The notes: generated from the letters alone by a model not told the origin. 64,000 nt of DNA from 20CM-2-65-7 sp963830455 (GCA_963830455.1 CAWHMT010000004.1:1-64000); one strand, 5' to 3'. Shown: positions 27,541 through 36,491, counted from the first letter of the stretch. Program-made: numbers and translations.

Positions 27541-28590
27541 CTACGGCCGAGCGGATTGCGGAATGCCGCCCAGCGGCCACAGCTGCACCGCGAATGTGAT
27601 CGCGGCGTTCACGGTGTCGGCACTGACGGTCGTGTTGTTCGTCCACAGCGCCATCGGCGCCGTCAACGTGCCCTGGATCTCCCCGTAGAACTCTTCGGTC
27701 GGCGTGAGAAACTTCGTGATCGTGAGCGTCCCACCGGTCGATAGGCCCAGCCGCGGGTCATCGCGGTAAAACAGCGCCGTATAGACCGCCGGCCACGCGC
27801 TGGGATTGGCGAATTGGGTGGGCGTGATCGGGGTCAACGTGAACGTGCCGACACCAGGCGCCAGCACGCGCAGCTCCTGCGAGATGTCGTGCGGGAACAA
27901 GTGACTGGGCCCGAAATCGGCCGACAATTCGACGAAGCGCCCGCCATGGTCGTCGTCGAGCGACTGCGCGAACGAGTGCGTCGACGTCCCGGTCACCGGG
28001 CCGGCGCCGCCGAGCGTGACGGAGACGTTGGGAAAGAGGTAGTGGTACCAGGTGCTCGCGAACACCGCGTGCACCGTGATCGTGTCGCTCGTTGCCACCG
28101 GCCCACCGGGACTATCCGCCAGGCGCACCGCTTTGAAGTCGAACGTCCCGCGCACGAGGCCCGGCGTGAGACCAGGTCGAGTGGGATACTCGGCGCTCGT
28201 CACCTTCAGCGTCCCACCCGGGAGACTCGCGTAGAACGTCGAATCGAAAATCACAAACGCGGCGGGCGTGGACGGAACGACACCCAGCGTGTAGCGGCCG
28301 ATCGCGAACTGCCCCGCGTCGAGCCTTCCGGGGAAGACCACCGTGAAGTTCGAGTCACCGCCGACGGGATTCACGTTTTGGCCGCCCAGCAGCGACAGCT
28401 CATTCGTATCGCTCGCGAGCAAGTCGTGGAACTCGCCATAGCCGTTCCATTCCCGCGTGAGCTGAACGGCGCCGGTGATGTGAACGAACACCTTCCCGGG
28501 ATCGACCACCGGTTCTTCGGGCGGGGCGGTAGCATTCTTGTCGCTACAGGCTGGGACGAGAACGAGGCAGGCGAGCAGGAGCCATTTCAT
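27541..28590 (-). CDS. lipoprotein of unknown function, 349 residues
   Basis: A lipobox (LVLVPAC) after a short signal predicts a lipid-anchored periplasmic or outer-membrane protein. The remainder is beta-rich with no family I can name. Segments such as GTFDFKAVRLAD and GTLTITKFLTP hint at repeated strands, and the opening VFVHITGAVQL is like small beta-sandwich lipoproteins. It is intact. It is convergent with the Hpt gene and upstream genes on its strand are DNA repair and HAF-repeat genes, which give no clear context. Confidence 0.65.
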   Translation of the reverse strand: MKWLLLACLVLVPACSDKNATAPPEEPVVDPGKVFVHITGAVQLTREWNGYGEFHDLLASDTNELSLLGGQNVNPVGGDSNFTVVFPGRLDAGQFAIGRYTLGVVPSTPAAFVIFDSTFYASLPGGTLKVTSAEYPTRPGLTPGLVRGTFDFKAVRLADSPGGPVATSDTITVHAVFASTWYHYLFPNVSVTLGGAGPVTGTSTHSFAQSLDDDHGGRFVELSADFGPSHLFPHDISQELRVLAPGVGTFTLTPITPTQFANPSAWPAVYTALFYRDDPRLGLSTGGTLTITKFLTPTEEFYGEIQGTLTAPMALWTNNTTVSADTVNAAITFAVQLWPLGGIPQSARP

Positions 28591-28636
28591 GGGCTACTGA
28601 ACGTTGACCATCACCTCCGGGTTCACGCGAAGAAGC

Positions 28637-29707
28637 CTAAGCCAAGCCGAGTGGCGCCCCTAACCGGAGCAGCTGGGCGGCATAGCCGCGCCACGGCCGC
28701 CACCGCTCCGCGCGCGCAAGCAAGGCGCGGTCCGCCGCCGGGAACGCATCGGGCAGCGCACCCTCCAGACGCTCGAGCACACCCGGCAGCCGCACGCCTG
28801 GGTGCCGGGCTACCAGGGAGGCCAGCCCGTTCGCGGCGAGATGGGCGTCGATGATCGCGGGCTCCGCATCGAGATCGAAAACTCGGCGCAGACCCGCGAT
28901 CAACGGCATGAGCACGGGCAGCAACGACTCCGAGATCTTCACGACCAGATGGGCGTCAGCCGGCGAATGCTCGACGCAAATACGCCCACGGTGCCTATCG
29001 ATCGTGATGGTGGCTTCGCAACCCACCGCGGCCACCAGCGCTTCCCAATCGAGTGGCGGGCGATACGAAAGGGTCAGCGTGAGAACCCCCGCGTCCTGCG
29101 CCGTTCCCCGCCGCCCGCGCCGCAGCGCGCTGGGTGGCATCCGATACTGCTGGCGAAACACCACGTTGAAGCGGCGCAAGCTCTGGAACCCGCTCGCGTA
29201 CGCGACGCGCGTCACCGGCAGATCGGTATCGACAAGCAACCGCTTGGCGAGCAGCAGTCGATGGGTCTGCGCCAGCTCGAGCGGCGACACGCTCACCTCG
29301 CGCTCGAGCGCGCGCCGCAGATGGCGTTCGCTCACGCCCAGATCGGCGGCGAGATCGGCCACGCTGCGGCCGTTCAGGGCACCCGCCGCGATCCGTTCCG
29401 CCGCGGCGCGCGCGAGGCGCGACACGGCCGCGAGCGACGTGTGCCCCCCCCCGTCCCCCCGCCCCGGCGCTAATTCGGGACGGCAGCGCAAACAGGGCCG
29501 GAATCCCGCCCGCTCGGCCGCCGCCGCCGAATTGAAGAAGCGGCGGTGGCGGTCGTACGCGAGCCGCGACGGGCAACACGGACGGCAATAGACGTGGGTG
29601 GTGGTGATGCCGACGAAAAACACGCCGTCGAAGCGCGAGTCCCGGGCGTCCACCGCGAGCTGGTAGGCATCGCGGTGGCTCGGTTGGGTGGTGCTGACGA
29701 CCATCAC
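28637..29707 (-). CDS. Ada-AlkA-type fusion with a shortened glycosylase domain
   Basis: The N-terminus is the Ada zinc domain (YCRPCCPSR, then RPCLRCRPE), followed by an AraC helix-turn-helix (VADLAADLGVSERHLRRAL, VAYASGFQSLRRFNVVFR) and the AlkA N-terminal beta domain (LTLSYRPPLDWEAL). The glycosylase part is much too short: after GVRLPG the protein jumps to LPDAFPAADRALL and ARAERWRPWRGYAAQLL. The helix-hairpin-helix (LPGIGPWTA in relatives) and about 120 residues are missing, giving 356 residues against about 490. The final Asp of DAFPAAD, the catalytic position, remains. Probably a regulator or methyl-phosphotriester sensor with an inactive glycosylase, unless the assembly is collapsed. 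Confidence 0.8.
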   Translation of the reverse strand: MMVVSTTQPSHRDAYQLAVDARDSRFDGVFFVGITTTHVYCRPCCPSRLAYDRHRRFFNSAAAAERAGFRPCLRCRPELAPGRGDGGGHTSLAAVSRLARAAAERIAAGALNGRSVADLAADLGVSERHLRRALEREVSVSPLELAQTHRLLLAKRLLVDTDLPVTRVAYASGFQSLRRFNVVFRQQYRMPPSALRRGRRGTAQDAGVLTLTLSYRPPLDWEALVAAVGCEATITIDRHRGRICVEHSPADAHLVVKISESLLPVLMPLIAGLRRVFDLDAEPAIIDAHLAANGLASLVARHPGVRLPGVLERLEGALPDAFPAADRALLARAERWRPWRGYAAQLLRLGAPLGLA

Positions 29708-29713
29708 GCAAAC

Positions 29714-30922
29714 CTAGTGCGAGTGCACCGGCGTGGCCACAAACGGCACCTGCACGGTCGTGCCGCTCCGCACGGCCCGTCCCACAATCACGCCGGCATC
29801 GTTGATGTGCTGCGCGACGATGAGCAGGTCTGGGAACCCAGGGCCGACCAGGTCATTGAGATTCTGCATGACGCCGTTCTCATACAGGAACGCGCGGTTG
29901 ATCGCGCCGCTCGACACTCCCACGATCTGCCCGCGCGCGTTGATCCCGACGGCCTGGCTGACCGCGTCCCCGGGCAACGTGCCGAGATCGCGAATGCCGC
30001 CCCTGCGGGTCCACAGGAATGCGTGTGGAGCGAAATTGATGCCCAGCACACCGGTCGGATTCGAGAACCCGACTACGGCACCGCGCGCGTTGATATCCAT
30101 CGGCGTGTGCCAGGCGTCGCCGCCCAGGTCGCCGATCTCGATGACCCTGCCGTTCTCCCACAGCACCGAGTGCTGCGCGCTGCGCTGCCCGACTGCGATG
30201 TCGCACTCGCCCGAGATGCCGACGACCTGTCCGCGATCGTTGATTGCCGTCGCGGCGGACGTCGAGTCGCCGGGCAGCGGCGGCAGCTGGCGCATCCGGC
30301 CCCTCCCGGGCTCCCACAGCACCGCGCGGAATTGCAGCACCTGGGGAGCGTTGCACGTCGGATCGTGCACCAGTGTCTCGGCCCAGCCCACCACTTGTCC
30401 ACGACTGTTGACGCCGGTGGCGAATCCGTTGTCGCCGCCCAGCGTGGGCAGCGCGGTCATCACGCCGTCCTGCCACAGGAAGCCGCGACAGAGGTGCCCG
30501 GTGACACTGGGGAAGAACGCGCTGCAGCTCCACGCCTCGCCCAGCGTGCCCAGCTCAGCGGTCTCGGCGATGCCGGCGACCATGCCGTTGTTGCTGATGC
30601 CGGGCCACTGCACGACGCTGTTCGGCCCGCCCAGTGTGCCGAGGGTATCGAGCGCGCTGCGACGCCACAGCGCCGCGACGCGCGTCGCGTTGCCGGGCCG
30701 GTTCACGAACCCCGCGATCCAGCCGCCGTTGCTGATGCCGCTGGGCCGGTTGCGCGAGCCGTCGAGCGTGGGGAGATACGAGATCGTGTAACGCGCCCCC
30801 CCCGCCCCCGCCGCCCCCCCCTCGAGCGACTCGCGCGAGACGCGTGGGTCGAGCGAGTTGGACGGGTCATAGTCGCAACCGCTCACGGCGAGAACGAGAA
30901 CGGCGCACAACGCTGAACGCAT
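29714..30922 (-). CDS. HAF-repeat lipoprotein
   Basis: A lipobox (VLAVSGC) predicts lipid anchoring. The mature protein is a series of HAF-type extracellular repeats: each has a DLGTLGG/LPTLGGDN element, a GINxxGQVVG element (for example INDRGQVVGIS, INARGQIVGVS) and an AFLW/AVLW element. About seven repeats would form a propeller-like surface structure. The biochemical role of HAF-repeat proteins is not known. The gene is intact, has a GGAGG ribosome-binding site and ends 6 bp before the Ada-AlkA gene. Confidence 0.85.
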   Translation of the reverse strand: MRSALCAVLVLAVSGCDYDPSNSLDPRVSRESLEGGAAGAGGARYTISYLPTLDGSRNRPSGISNGGWIAGFVNRPGNATRVAALWRRSALDTLGTLGGPNSVVQWPGISNNGMVAGIAETAELGTLGEAWSCSAFFPSVTGHLCRGFLWQDGVMTALPTLGGDNGFATGVNSRGQVVGWAETLVHDPTCNAPQVLQFRAVLWEPGRGRMRQLPPLPGDSTSAATAINDRGQVVGISGECDIAVGQRSAQHSVLWENGRVIEIGDLGGDAWHTPMDINARGAVVGFSNPTGVLGINFAPHAFLWTRRGGIRDLGTLPGDAVSQAVGINARGQIVGVSSGAINRAFLYENGVMQNLNDLVGPGFPDLLIVAQHINDAGVIVGRAVRSGTTVQVPFVATPVHSH

Positions 30923-30925
30923 AAA

Positions 30926-30965
30926 GCCTCCGGGATGGAGTTGTTTCTCTCACCATACCGGAGGC
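30926..30965. promoter_or_regulatory. 8-bp inverted repeat over the HAF gene ribosome-binding site
   Basis: GCCTCCGG (30926-30933) pairs perfectly with CCGGAGGC (30958-30965). On the minus strand the first arm contains the GGAGG of the HAF gene. A TATGGT -10 candidate (30952-30957) lies inside the loop. If transcription starts upstream of both arms, the hairpin would hide the ribosome-binding site; if at the -10, it would act only as DNA. Confidence 0.35.
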
Positions 30966-31003
30966 TCACGCGCTGTGCGCGCCGCAATCGGACTGCGAAA
31001 TCT

Positions 31004-31510
31004 TCAGAGGTAGCGCGCCACCGCCATCAATCCGAGTGTTAACAACAGCATCACAGTTACGACATTCCCCAACACGGTCGCCCGAGCCCGAAGCTTCTGA
31101 ATCTCGGCCTGCATCCCCGAGCGCTGTGGAGGCGGCGCGCTGGTGATTTCCTCCATCAGCTTCATCGCTTTCAACATTGCCGGGCGCATGACGACTACTC
31201 CAATGAGAAACGCGACCAGCGCGATCGCCCCACCCCACGCGAATCCCTGCCCCATCGGTGTGGCCATCAATGCGCCCATGTTGCCGCCCGACATGCGCTG
31301 AAACAGCCACATCCCCGAGATGATCGCGATCAGGGCGAAGATCGGCATGATGACGGGGAGGCGGCGTTTCATCATCCCGGCCATCACCTTTCCCGCGTCC
31401 GGCCCCATCTCAGTCAGTGTGGGCGTGAGAAAGAAGACCTGGAACGTCATCATCCCCACCCACAGCGCGCCAAGAACCACGTGGGCAAATCGCAGCACGA
31501 TCGTCAGCAC
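31004..31510 (-). CDS. four-TM membrane protein (CopD/DUF2269-like)
   Basis: A 168-residue integral membrane protein with four hydrophobic helices (FAHVVLGALWVGMMTFQVFF, VIMPIFALIAIISGMWLF, AWGGAIALVAFLIGVVV, NVVTVMLLLTLGLMAVA). The opening LRFAHVVLGALWVG, with a His in helix 1, is the pattern of CopD/DUF2269-like proteins. GTG 31510, after a GGGAG ribosome-binding site, is chosen over the more distal ATG at 31588, which would prepend 26 residues overlapping the divergent gene. A related four-TM protein lies at 63300-63752. The function is unknown. Confidence 0.65.
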   Translation of the reverse strand: MLTIVLRFAHVVLGALWVGMMTFQVFFLTPTLTEMGPDAGKVMAGMMKRRLPVIMPIFALIAIISGMWLFQRMSGGNMGALMATPMGQGFAWGGAIALVAFLIGVVVMRPAMLKAMKLMEEITSAPPPQRSGMQAEIQKLRARATVLGNVVTVMLLLTLGLMAVARYL

Positions 31511-31586
31511 GAGAGAGCTCCCAAAGGGGTTTAGGAGTGGTCGAATTTGGCTGCTGCGAATCGACAGGGCGAGTAGTTTCCATGTC

Positions 31587-32672
31587 ATGAATCGCGCCTC
31601 CTACCCACCCGCCGCCTCGGTCGCCAGGACGCTCGCCGAGCATTTTCGGCACCATTCCGCGGGGCGGGCGCCCGATGCCGGCACGATCGAGCGGCTGATC
31701 AATGCGGCGTTCTGGGCATCCTTGCGGCGGGAGGAGGGCCGCGAGCCGACGATCTCGCTCGCCTACGTCCCACGCGAAGATGTCGGCACGGCGTTGTTCG
31801 TGGAGCGTCCGCTGCCGCTCGATCCCAATACCCTGACGAAGCTGGCGCCGGCCGTGGAGCGGCCCGGCATCCACCTCGGCGTGTGGCCGAACGGCAACGA
31901 TCTCGTCGTCTGGGGCGCCACGCGCAACATCCCGGCATACACGTTCGTGGTCGAAGTGATCGAGCCGGGGCTGCTCGTGATCAAGCACCGGCGCTCGGGT
32001 CCGGGCGGGAAATTCGCCAACGTCGCGGTGCTGCATGGCGACGACGTGAAGATCATCGACGTCCCGGGAACCAAAGCGTCTTTCGACTGCCCGGACATCG
32101 TGCTCACGTTGCTCGGGTTCGATCAGGAGGTCGACAACACGGACAACGTCCTGCTCGCGCTCGCGCTGTCGATGCGCGCGCACCGGCACGGCGGCTCGCT
32201 GCTCGTCGTGCCCAACGGCACGGACGAATGGCGGAAGTCGATTCTCAAGCCGGTTCCCTACACCGTCGCGCCGCCGTTTTCCAAGCTCGGCCAGCTCGTC
32301 CAGAGCGGCGTGCGGGACGGAGCATTCAAGGATGCGGTGGATGCAATAGCCGGGTTAACGGCGGTGGACGGCGCGGTGGTGCTCAGCGATACGTATGACG
32401 TCCTCGCGTTCGGCGCGAAGATCGTGCGCACCGAGTCGGGAGCGCTGCTCACCGAGGTGCTGGTGCGTGAGCCGATCGTGGGCAACGTGCCGGTGAAGGT
32501 CGATCCATCAGAGCTGGGGGGGACGCGGCATCTGTCGGCCGCGCAGTTCGTGTTCGAGCAGCGCGACTCGCTCGCGCTGGTCGCCTCGCAGGACGGGCGC
32601 TTTACGGTCTTCGGGTGGTCTCCTCGAGCACAGGCCGTGCTTGCATATCGGGTTGAAGCTCTGCTGCTATAA
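31587..32672 (+). CDS. DACNV-type sensor protein (DisA_N/diadenylate cyclase-like fold)
   Basis: Intact, 361 residues. The C-terminal part resembles the DisA_N diadenylate cyclase core: DGAVVLSD (the DGA nucleotide motif) and, about 55 residues later, GGTRHLSAAQFVFEQRD followed by ALVASQDGRFTVF, the counterparts of GTRHRAA and VVSEE. The third residue of the RHR motif is Leu, so catalysis is doubtful; DACNV domains are predicted nucleotide sensors. The N-terminal 200 residues (FVVEVIEPGLLVIKHRRS and on) form a separate alpha/beta domain. It converges on, and overlaps by 71 bp, the HD-GYP gene, suggesting a shared cyclic-nucleotide theme (inference). Confidence 0.7.
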   Translation: MNRASYPPAASVARTLAEHFRHHSAGRAPDAGTIERLINAAFWASLRREEGREPTISLAYVPREDVGTALFVERPLPLDPNTLTKLAPAVERPGIHLGVWPNGNDLVVWGATRNIPAYTFVVEVIEPGLLVIKHRRSGPGGKFANVAVLHGDDVKIIDVPGTKASFDCPDIVLTLLGFDQEVDNTDNVLLALALSMRAHRHGGSLLVVPNGTDEWRKSILKPVPYTVAPPFSKLGQLVQSGVRDGAFKDAVDAIAGLTAVDGAVVLSDTYDVLAFGAKIVRTESGALLTEVLVREPIVGNVPVKVDPSELGGTRHLSAAQFVFEQRDSLALVASQDGRFTVFGWSPRAQAVLAYRVEALLL

Positions 32673-34227
32673 ACGCGTCGTACACCCGCTCCGACCACCG
32701 GCTCCGGCAGCGTTCGATTTCGGTCATCGCCGCCTCGTGCGTCATCGGCCCGCGGTATGAGCGCGTCGTGGTGAGCGCATCGTACACGTCCACGATGCCG
32801 ACGATCTGCGCCGACACCGGAATCTCCTCCCCGCGCAGGCGATCCGGGTAGCCGGTGCCGTCGTAGCGCTCGTGGTGCCAGCGGATGATCGGCTTCAGAT
32901 CCCACGGGAACTCGACGGCGGCGAGCAGCTCCAGTCCCCAGATCGGGTGCATCTGCACGATTTCGAATTCTTCGCGCGTCAGCGGGCCCGGCTTGTTGAG
33001 GATTTCGTGCGGGACGCGGACCTTGCCGAGGTCGTGCAGGTAGGCGCCGAGGCGGATCGTCGTCTGATTCGTCTCATCGAGCTCGAGCGCGCGCGCGACG
33101 GCCACGGCGCGCTGCGCCACACGTTCGCAGTGACCGAACGTGTAGCTGTCCGCAGATTCGATCGACTGCCCCCACTCGCGCACCAGCTCGAAGTACGTCG
33201 TCTCGAGCTCCGACATCTTGCCGCCGACGTGCACCAGGTCGACGCGGGCATCGAGCCGGAGAAACAGGCGGTGCGCGGTGTTCAGTAGGGAGAGCGCATC
33301 CTGGTTCCGACCCATGCCCTGCATCAGCAGCGCCAGCTCGCGCGACGCTTCGGCTTCGTTCAGCACCGAGCCGGCGCTCACCGCCAGCTCGATCGCCGTG
33401 CGCAACCGCGACTCGGCCAGCGCCGGCCGGCCGGTGTCGCGATACACCATCCCGATCATCTTGTACGCTTCGGCCTTGTCGGCGCGCGAGTCGATCTGGT
33501 CGAAGATCGCCAGCGCCGCCTCGGCGTTCCGCCGCGCGTCCTCGTAGCGTGCGCGCGCAAAATACGCTTCGGCGTGATTCACGAGGCACATCCCCTGCAA
33601 ATGCGCGTCGCCGGCACGCTTGGCGATTTCGGAGCTCTTGGTGAAGTACTCGTCCGCCTTGTCGTACTGCTTCAGGTCGACGTGGGCGATACCGAGGTTG
33701 ACGTACGCGGTCGCCAAGCCATGCTCGTTGTTGGTCGCGCGATGCGCGTCGACGGAGGCCTCGTAGTGCGCGACGGCCGTCGCCAGGTCGCCGTGAATGT
33801 TGGCCAGAATGCCCAGGTTCTGCTCGACGCGCGCCAGTAGCTCGCGCGCCTGGCCGCCGAGATCGAGGGCCTGAACAAAATGTGCGCGCGCTTCCGCCAT
33901 CGACCCGGTGCGCAGCGCCAGGCCACCCATCGTGTTGAGCGCTTCGGCGGCGAGGACATCATTCTTGAGCTCGCTCGCAATGTGGTAGCTCTGATTGCAC
34001 AGCTGGCGGGCGCGCGCCGAGTCATTGCGGTGGTGGTAGACGACCGCCAGGCGCCTCAGTGCCTCGGCGAGTACGGCGTTCTCGCCGTGGCCTTCGGCCG
34101 TGGAGATCGCGGCTTCGTACAGCTGGATTGCCTCGGGAATGCACGCGGCCCGTTCGCGCGCGCGTGCTTCGTACAACAGATCACCGGCCCGGCGCGCTTG
34201 GGCGCCGGGGATGCGCCGCTCTACCAC
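32602..34227 (-). CDS. TPR-HD-GYP domain protein, putative cyclic-di-nucleotide phosphodiesterase
   Basis: The N-terminal 330 residues are tetratricopeptide repeats (for example AYVNLGIAHVDLKQYDKADEY begins one). The HD-GYP domain (about 345-520) keeps GHCERVAQ, GAYLHDLGKVRVP (HD metal ligands), HPIWGLELL, and the signature HHERYDGTGYPDRLRGEEI, so c-di-GMP hydrolysis is expected. There is no receiver or membrane segment, so TPRs may bind the controlling partner. It overlaps the upstream ZU5 lipoprotein gene by 7 bp on the same strand and the DACNV gene at its 3' end. Confidence 0.88.
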   Translation of the reverse strand: MVERRIPGAQARRAGDLLYEARARERAACIPEAIQLYEAAISTAEGHGENAVLAEALRRLAVVYHHRNDSARARQLCNQSYHIASELKNDVLAAEALNTMGGLALRTGSMAEARAHFVQALDLGGQARELLARVEQNLGILANIHGDLATAVAHYEASVDAHRATNNEHGLATAYVNLGIAHVDLKQYDKADEYFTKSSEIAKRAGDAHLQGMCLVNHAEAYFARARYEDARRNAEAALAIFDQIDSRADKAEAYKMIGMVYRDTGRPALAESRLRTAIELAVSAGSVLNEAEASRELALLMQGMGRNQDALSLLNTAHRLFLRLDARVDLVHVGGKMSELETTYFELVREWGQSIESADSYTFGHCERVAQRAVAVARALELDETNQTTIRLGAYLHDLGKVRVPHEILNKPGPLTREEFEIVQMHPIWGLELLAAVEFPWDLKPIIRWHHERYDGTGYPDRLRGEEIPVSAQIVGIVDVYDALTTTRSYRGPMTHEAAMTEIERCRSRWSERVYDAFIAAELQPDMQARPVLEETTRRP

Positions 34228-34781
34228 GCTATCACGTAGTCTGAGAAGGCTATGACGTAGCGTGAGAAGTGGTCGAGCTTAGCTGTCACCTTCTTCGAAT
34301 AGCTGTTGTCGGACGACGCCAGGTAATAGCGGATGTCGAGGTCGTCATCCGTGTACGCGATCCGCTTGGGCACGTCCCTGCGCCGCGAGTTGCAGTTCGC
34401 GTAGCTCATCGTCAGCGAGGCGGGGCGATCGAACCGCAGACCTTCGGGCTCGAAGCTGACCTCGTTCACGCCGCGGCCCCTGGGTGCGGTCATCGTGATC
34501 CGCGTCGGGGCGTCGAGCGCCCCCGCCGGGATCGTCAAGACATGCGGACCAACTCTGATGCTGCCACCGTCCCGCCCGATCGTGCGCGTGCTCGTGGCGT
34601 ACGGGAGATCCTCGCACCTCAGCAGCCCTGCGGGCCGCCTCGTGCGGTCGTGATGGGCTTGCAGCCCCGGCATCGCAGCAGGTGGCGCTGCCGGAGCTCC
34701 TGGAGATGAAGGCGGTTCGCCGCAGGATGGCGCGAACAAACAAATGACGATTAGGACCGCTAGAGCGCGAACGGCCTTCAT
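34221..34781 (-). CDS. lipoprotein with ZU5-like domain
   Basis: A signal with lipobox (VIVICLFAPSC) precedes a Pro/Ala spacer and a beta-sandwich of the ZU5 kind: IGRDGGSIRVGPHVLTIPAGAL, then ITMTAPRG. The C-terminal strand region ends with AKLDHFSRYVIAFSDYVIAW, a segment I know from other secreted ZU5-like proteins. The start MKAVRAL at 34781 has AGGAGA upstream and gives a proper signal peptide. Cotranscription with the HD-GYP gene is likely from the 7-bp overlap. Confidence 0.72.
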   Translation of the reverse strand: MKAVRALAVLIVICLFAPSCGEPPSSPGAPAAPPAAMPGLQAHHDRTRRPAGLLRCEDLPYATSTRTIGRDGGSIRVGPHVLTIPAGALDAPTRITMTAPRGRGVNEVSFEPEGLRFDRPASLTMSYANCNSRRRDVPKRIAYTDDDLDIRYYLASSDNSYSKKVTAKLDHFSRYVIAFSDYVIAW

Positions 34782-34830
34782 GTGCCCACATCTCCTACTG
34801 GAGGTTCGACGCTGCTGGGGACTTTTCCGG

Positions 34831-34859
34831 GCTACAACATGGGACCATTCCCGGGTCAA
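34831..34859 (-). promoter_or_regulatory. sigma-70-type promoter of the ZU5 lipoprotein/HD-GYP unit
   Basis: On the minus strand TTGACC (34859-34854), 17 bp, then TGTAGC (34836-34831). A leader of about 45 nt with AGGAGA leads to ATG 34781. Confidence 0.45.
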
Positions 34860-34891
34860 TACCGTGAGAAATGTCACAAACTAGGGTTTTT

Positions 34892-34929
34892 GGGACCGTT
34901 TTGGTCCCCTTTGGCGACGATGTTATAGT
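34892..34929 (+). promoter_or_regulatory. promoter and palindrome before the Ser/Thr kinase
   Basis: GGGACC-GTTTT-GGTCCC (34892-34908) is a perfect 6-bp inverted repeat. It overlaps a -35 candidate TTGGTC (34901-34906), which is 17 bp from TATAGT (34924-34929). The -10 ends 8 nt before ATG 34938, predicting a leaderless mRNA; the palindrome is placed as a repressor operator would be. Confidence 0.5.
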
Positions 34930-34937
34930 TGGCCCCG

Positions 34938-36491
34938 ATGCCTGACCAGGTTTCTGCCACCTTCTCCAGCCTCGCGCTCGCCCTGGGCGCCAAGTACGAG
35001 GTCAAACGGCTGGTCGGCTCGGGTGGCTTCGCCGAGGTCTACGAAGTGTGGGACAAGGACCTGGAGCGCCGGCTGGCGGTGAAGGTGCTGCGTCCCGACG
35101 TGGCCTGGACCTCGGGGATGATCGAGCGATTCCAGCGTGAGACCCGGGCTGCCGCGCGGCTCGAGCACCCCAACATCCTGCCGATTCACTTCGTGGGTGG
35201 CGGCGAGGGGCTCGTCTACTACGCGATGCCGTTCGTGGATGGGATGTCGCTGGGCGAATTGCTGAAACGCTCCGGGGCGCTGCCTCCCGAGCGCGCGCTC
35301 GCCATCATCATCCCGATTCTCGACGCTCTCGGTCACGCGCACGAAGCCGGCCTGCTGCACCGCGACATCAAGCCCGACAACATCATGCTCGACGTCGCGC
35401 GCGGGCGGCCGCTGCTGGTCGACTTCGGCATCGCGCGCCGGCTCGACAGCAAAGCGGGCGCGGGCCTGACGCAGACGGGTCTCGTGATCGGGACGCCGCA
35501 CTACATGAGTCCGGAGCAAGCGCTCGGCGACCCCAACCTCGGTCCGGGCTCGGATCTCTACTCGCTCGGCTGCGTGCTTTTCCAGATGGTGACCGGCAAC
35601 CCGCCGTTCGACGGCGAATCGTCGCAACAGGTCGTTGGCAAGCACATCGCCGATCCGCCGCCCGCCGCGCATGTGGTGAATCCCAAGGTGCCGCGCGAGA
35701 TGTCCGACGTGATTTTACGCTGTCTCGCAAAGCAGCCCAAGGATCGCTATCTCTCTGCGGCAGAGGTGATCAGTGCCTTGGAGAAGCAACCAGGGACGAT
35801 GCGCTCGAGAACGACGGCGGCGCAGGCAGCGACGGAGCTCTTGGTGAGTGGGGCAACGAAACAGCAGACGGCTAGACGGCTAGACGGTCAGTCGGCCGGG
35901 AAAAGATGGCCGGCCTGGGTCGTGCCGGTGATCGCGGTGGCGGCGTTGGGAATCGGGGCCGGCGCACTGTTCCTCAAGCAGCCGAAACTCGAGTTCGAGA
36001 ACCCGCTCGCCGACAGTGTGACGGTGCAAGCGGGGTCCGTCACGTGGCGGGTTCCACCAGAGGGCAAGATCAAGATTCCCACTCCGGGGAGTGTGACGTG
36101 GCGGGTGATTCGGCCGCGCGCGGGCGAGCGCGAGCTGGGCCTGCCGCTCGGTCAGCAAGTCACGATGCAGCGCGGCACGATCCGGGCGACGCCGCGACCG
36201 GGCAGTCAGGCTTACTTCGAGCCTCTCATTACTAATGAAACGGGCCGCCCGATTACGATTACGATCAACGCTGGACTGGCCGGCGCGGTGTCGTGTAACT
36301 GTACCGTTCCTGCCGGGGCGGTGCGGATGCCGATCGGCTACTACCAGCTGTTTCAGAATTCGACTGTCCGCGCGGAAGACCCGGGCACCGGCAGGGCGGC
36401 GACGTTCAAAGACCTGGGGGCCAACGTCGATGGAACGCGCGGGACGGTGGGGCTGAAGTTTCGGGCTGGGGATCTCCGCACAACTCGCTGA
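34938..36491 (+). CDS. membrane-anchored serine/threonine protein kinase (PknB-like)
   Basis: The cytoplasmic kinase domain (about 20-280) is complete: the glycine loop LVGSGGFAEV, Lys in AVKVLR, LLHRDIKPDNIM, VDFGIAR and GTPHYMSPEQ. A basic linker follows, with a tandem GACGGCTA stretch at about 35869-35888, then a transmembrane helix (VVPVIAVAALGIGAGALFL). The extracytoplasmic part (about 345-517) is a beta-rich sensor with no PASTA repeats. The ATG at 34938 is chosen because a -10 box is 8 nt away; an in-frame TTG at 34929 is inside the -10. Such kinases are abundant in Gemmatimonadota. The target is unknown. Confidence 0.92.
   Translation: MPDQVSATFSSLALALGAKYEVKRLVGSGGFAEVYEVWDKDLERRLAVKVLRPDVAWTSGMIERFQRETRAAARLEHPNILPIHFVGGGEGLVYYAMPFVDGMSLGELLKRSGALPPERALAIIIPILDALGHAHEAGLLHRDIKPDNIMLDVARGRPLLVDFGIARRLDSKAGAGLTQTGLVIGTPHYMSPEQALGDPNLGPGSDLYSLGCVLFQMVTGNPPFDGESSQQVVGKHIADPPPAAHVVNPKVPREMSDVILRCLAKQPKDRYLSAAEVISALEKQPGTMRSRTTAAQAATELLVSGATKQQTARRLDGQSAGKRWPAWVVPVIAVAALGIGAGALFLKQPKLEFENPLADSVTVQAGSVTWRVPPEGKIKIPTPGSVTWRVIRPRAGERELGLPLGQQVTMQRGTIRATPRPGSQAYFEPLITNETGRPITITINAGLAGAVSCNCTVPAGAVRMPIGYYQLFQNSTVRAEDPGTGRAATFKDLGANVDGTRGTVGLKFRAGDLRTTR

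Noticed and set aside
27541..28590. Naming the lipoprotein as part of the surface locus
   Set aside because: It lies beyond the Hpt gene, lacks the CGTTACCAAA/sigma-54 pattern and has no DUF11 domain.
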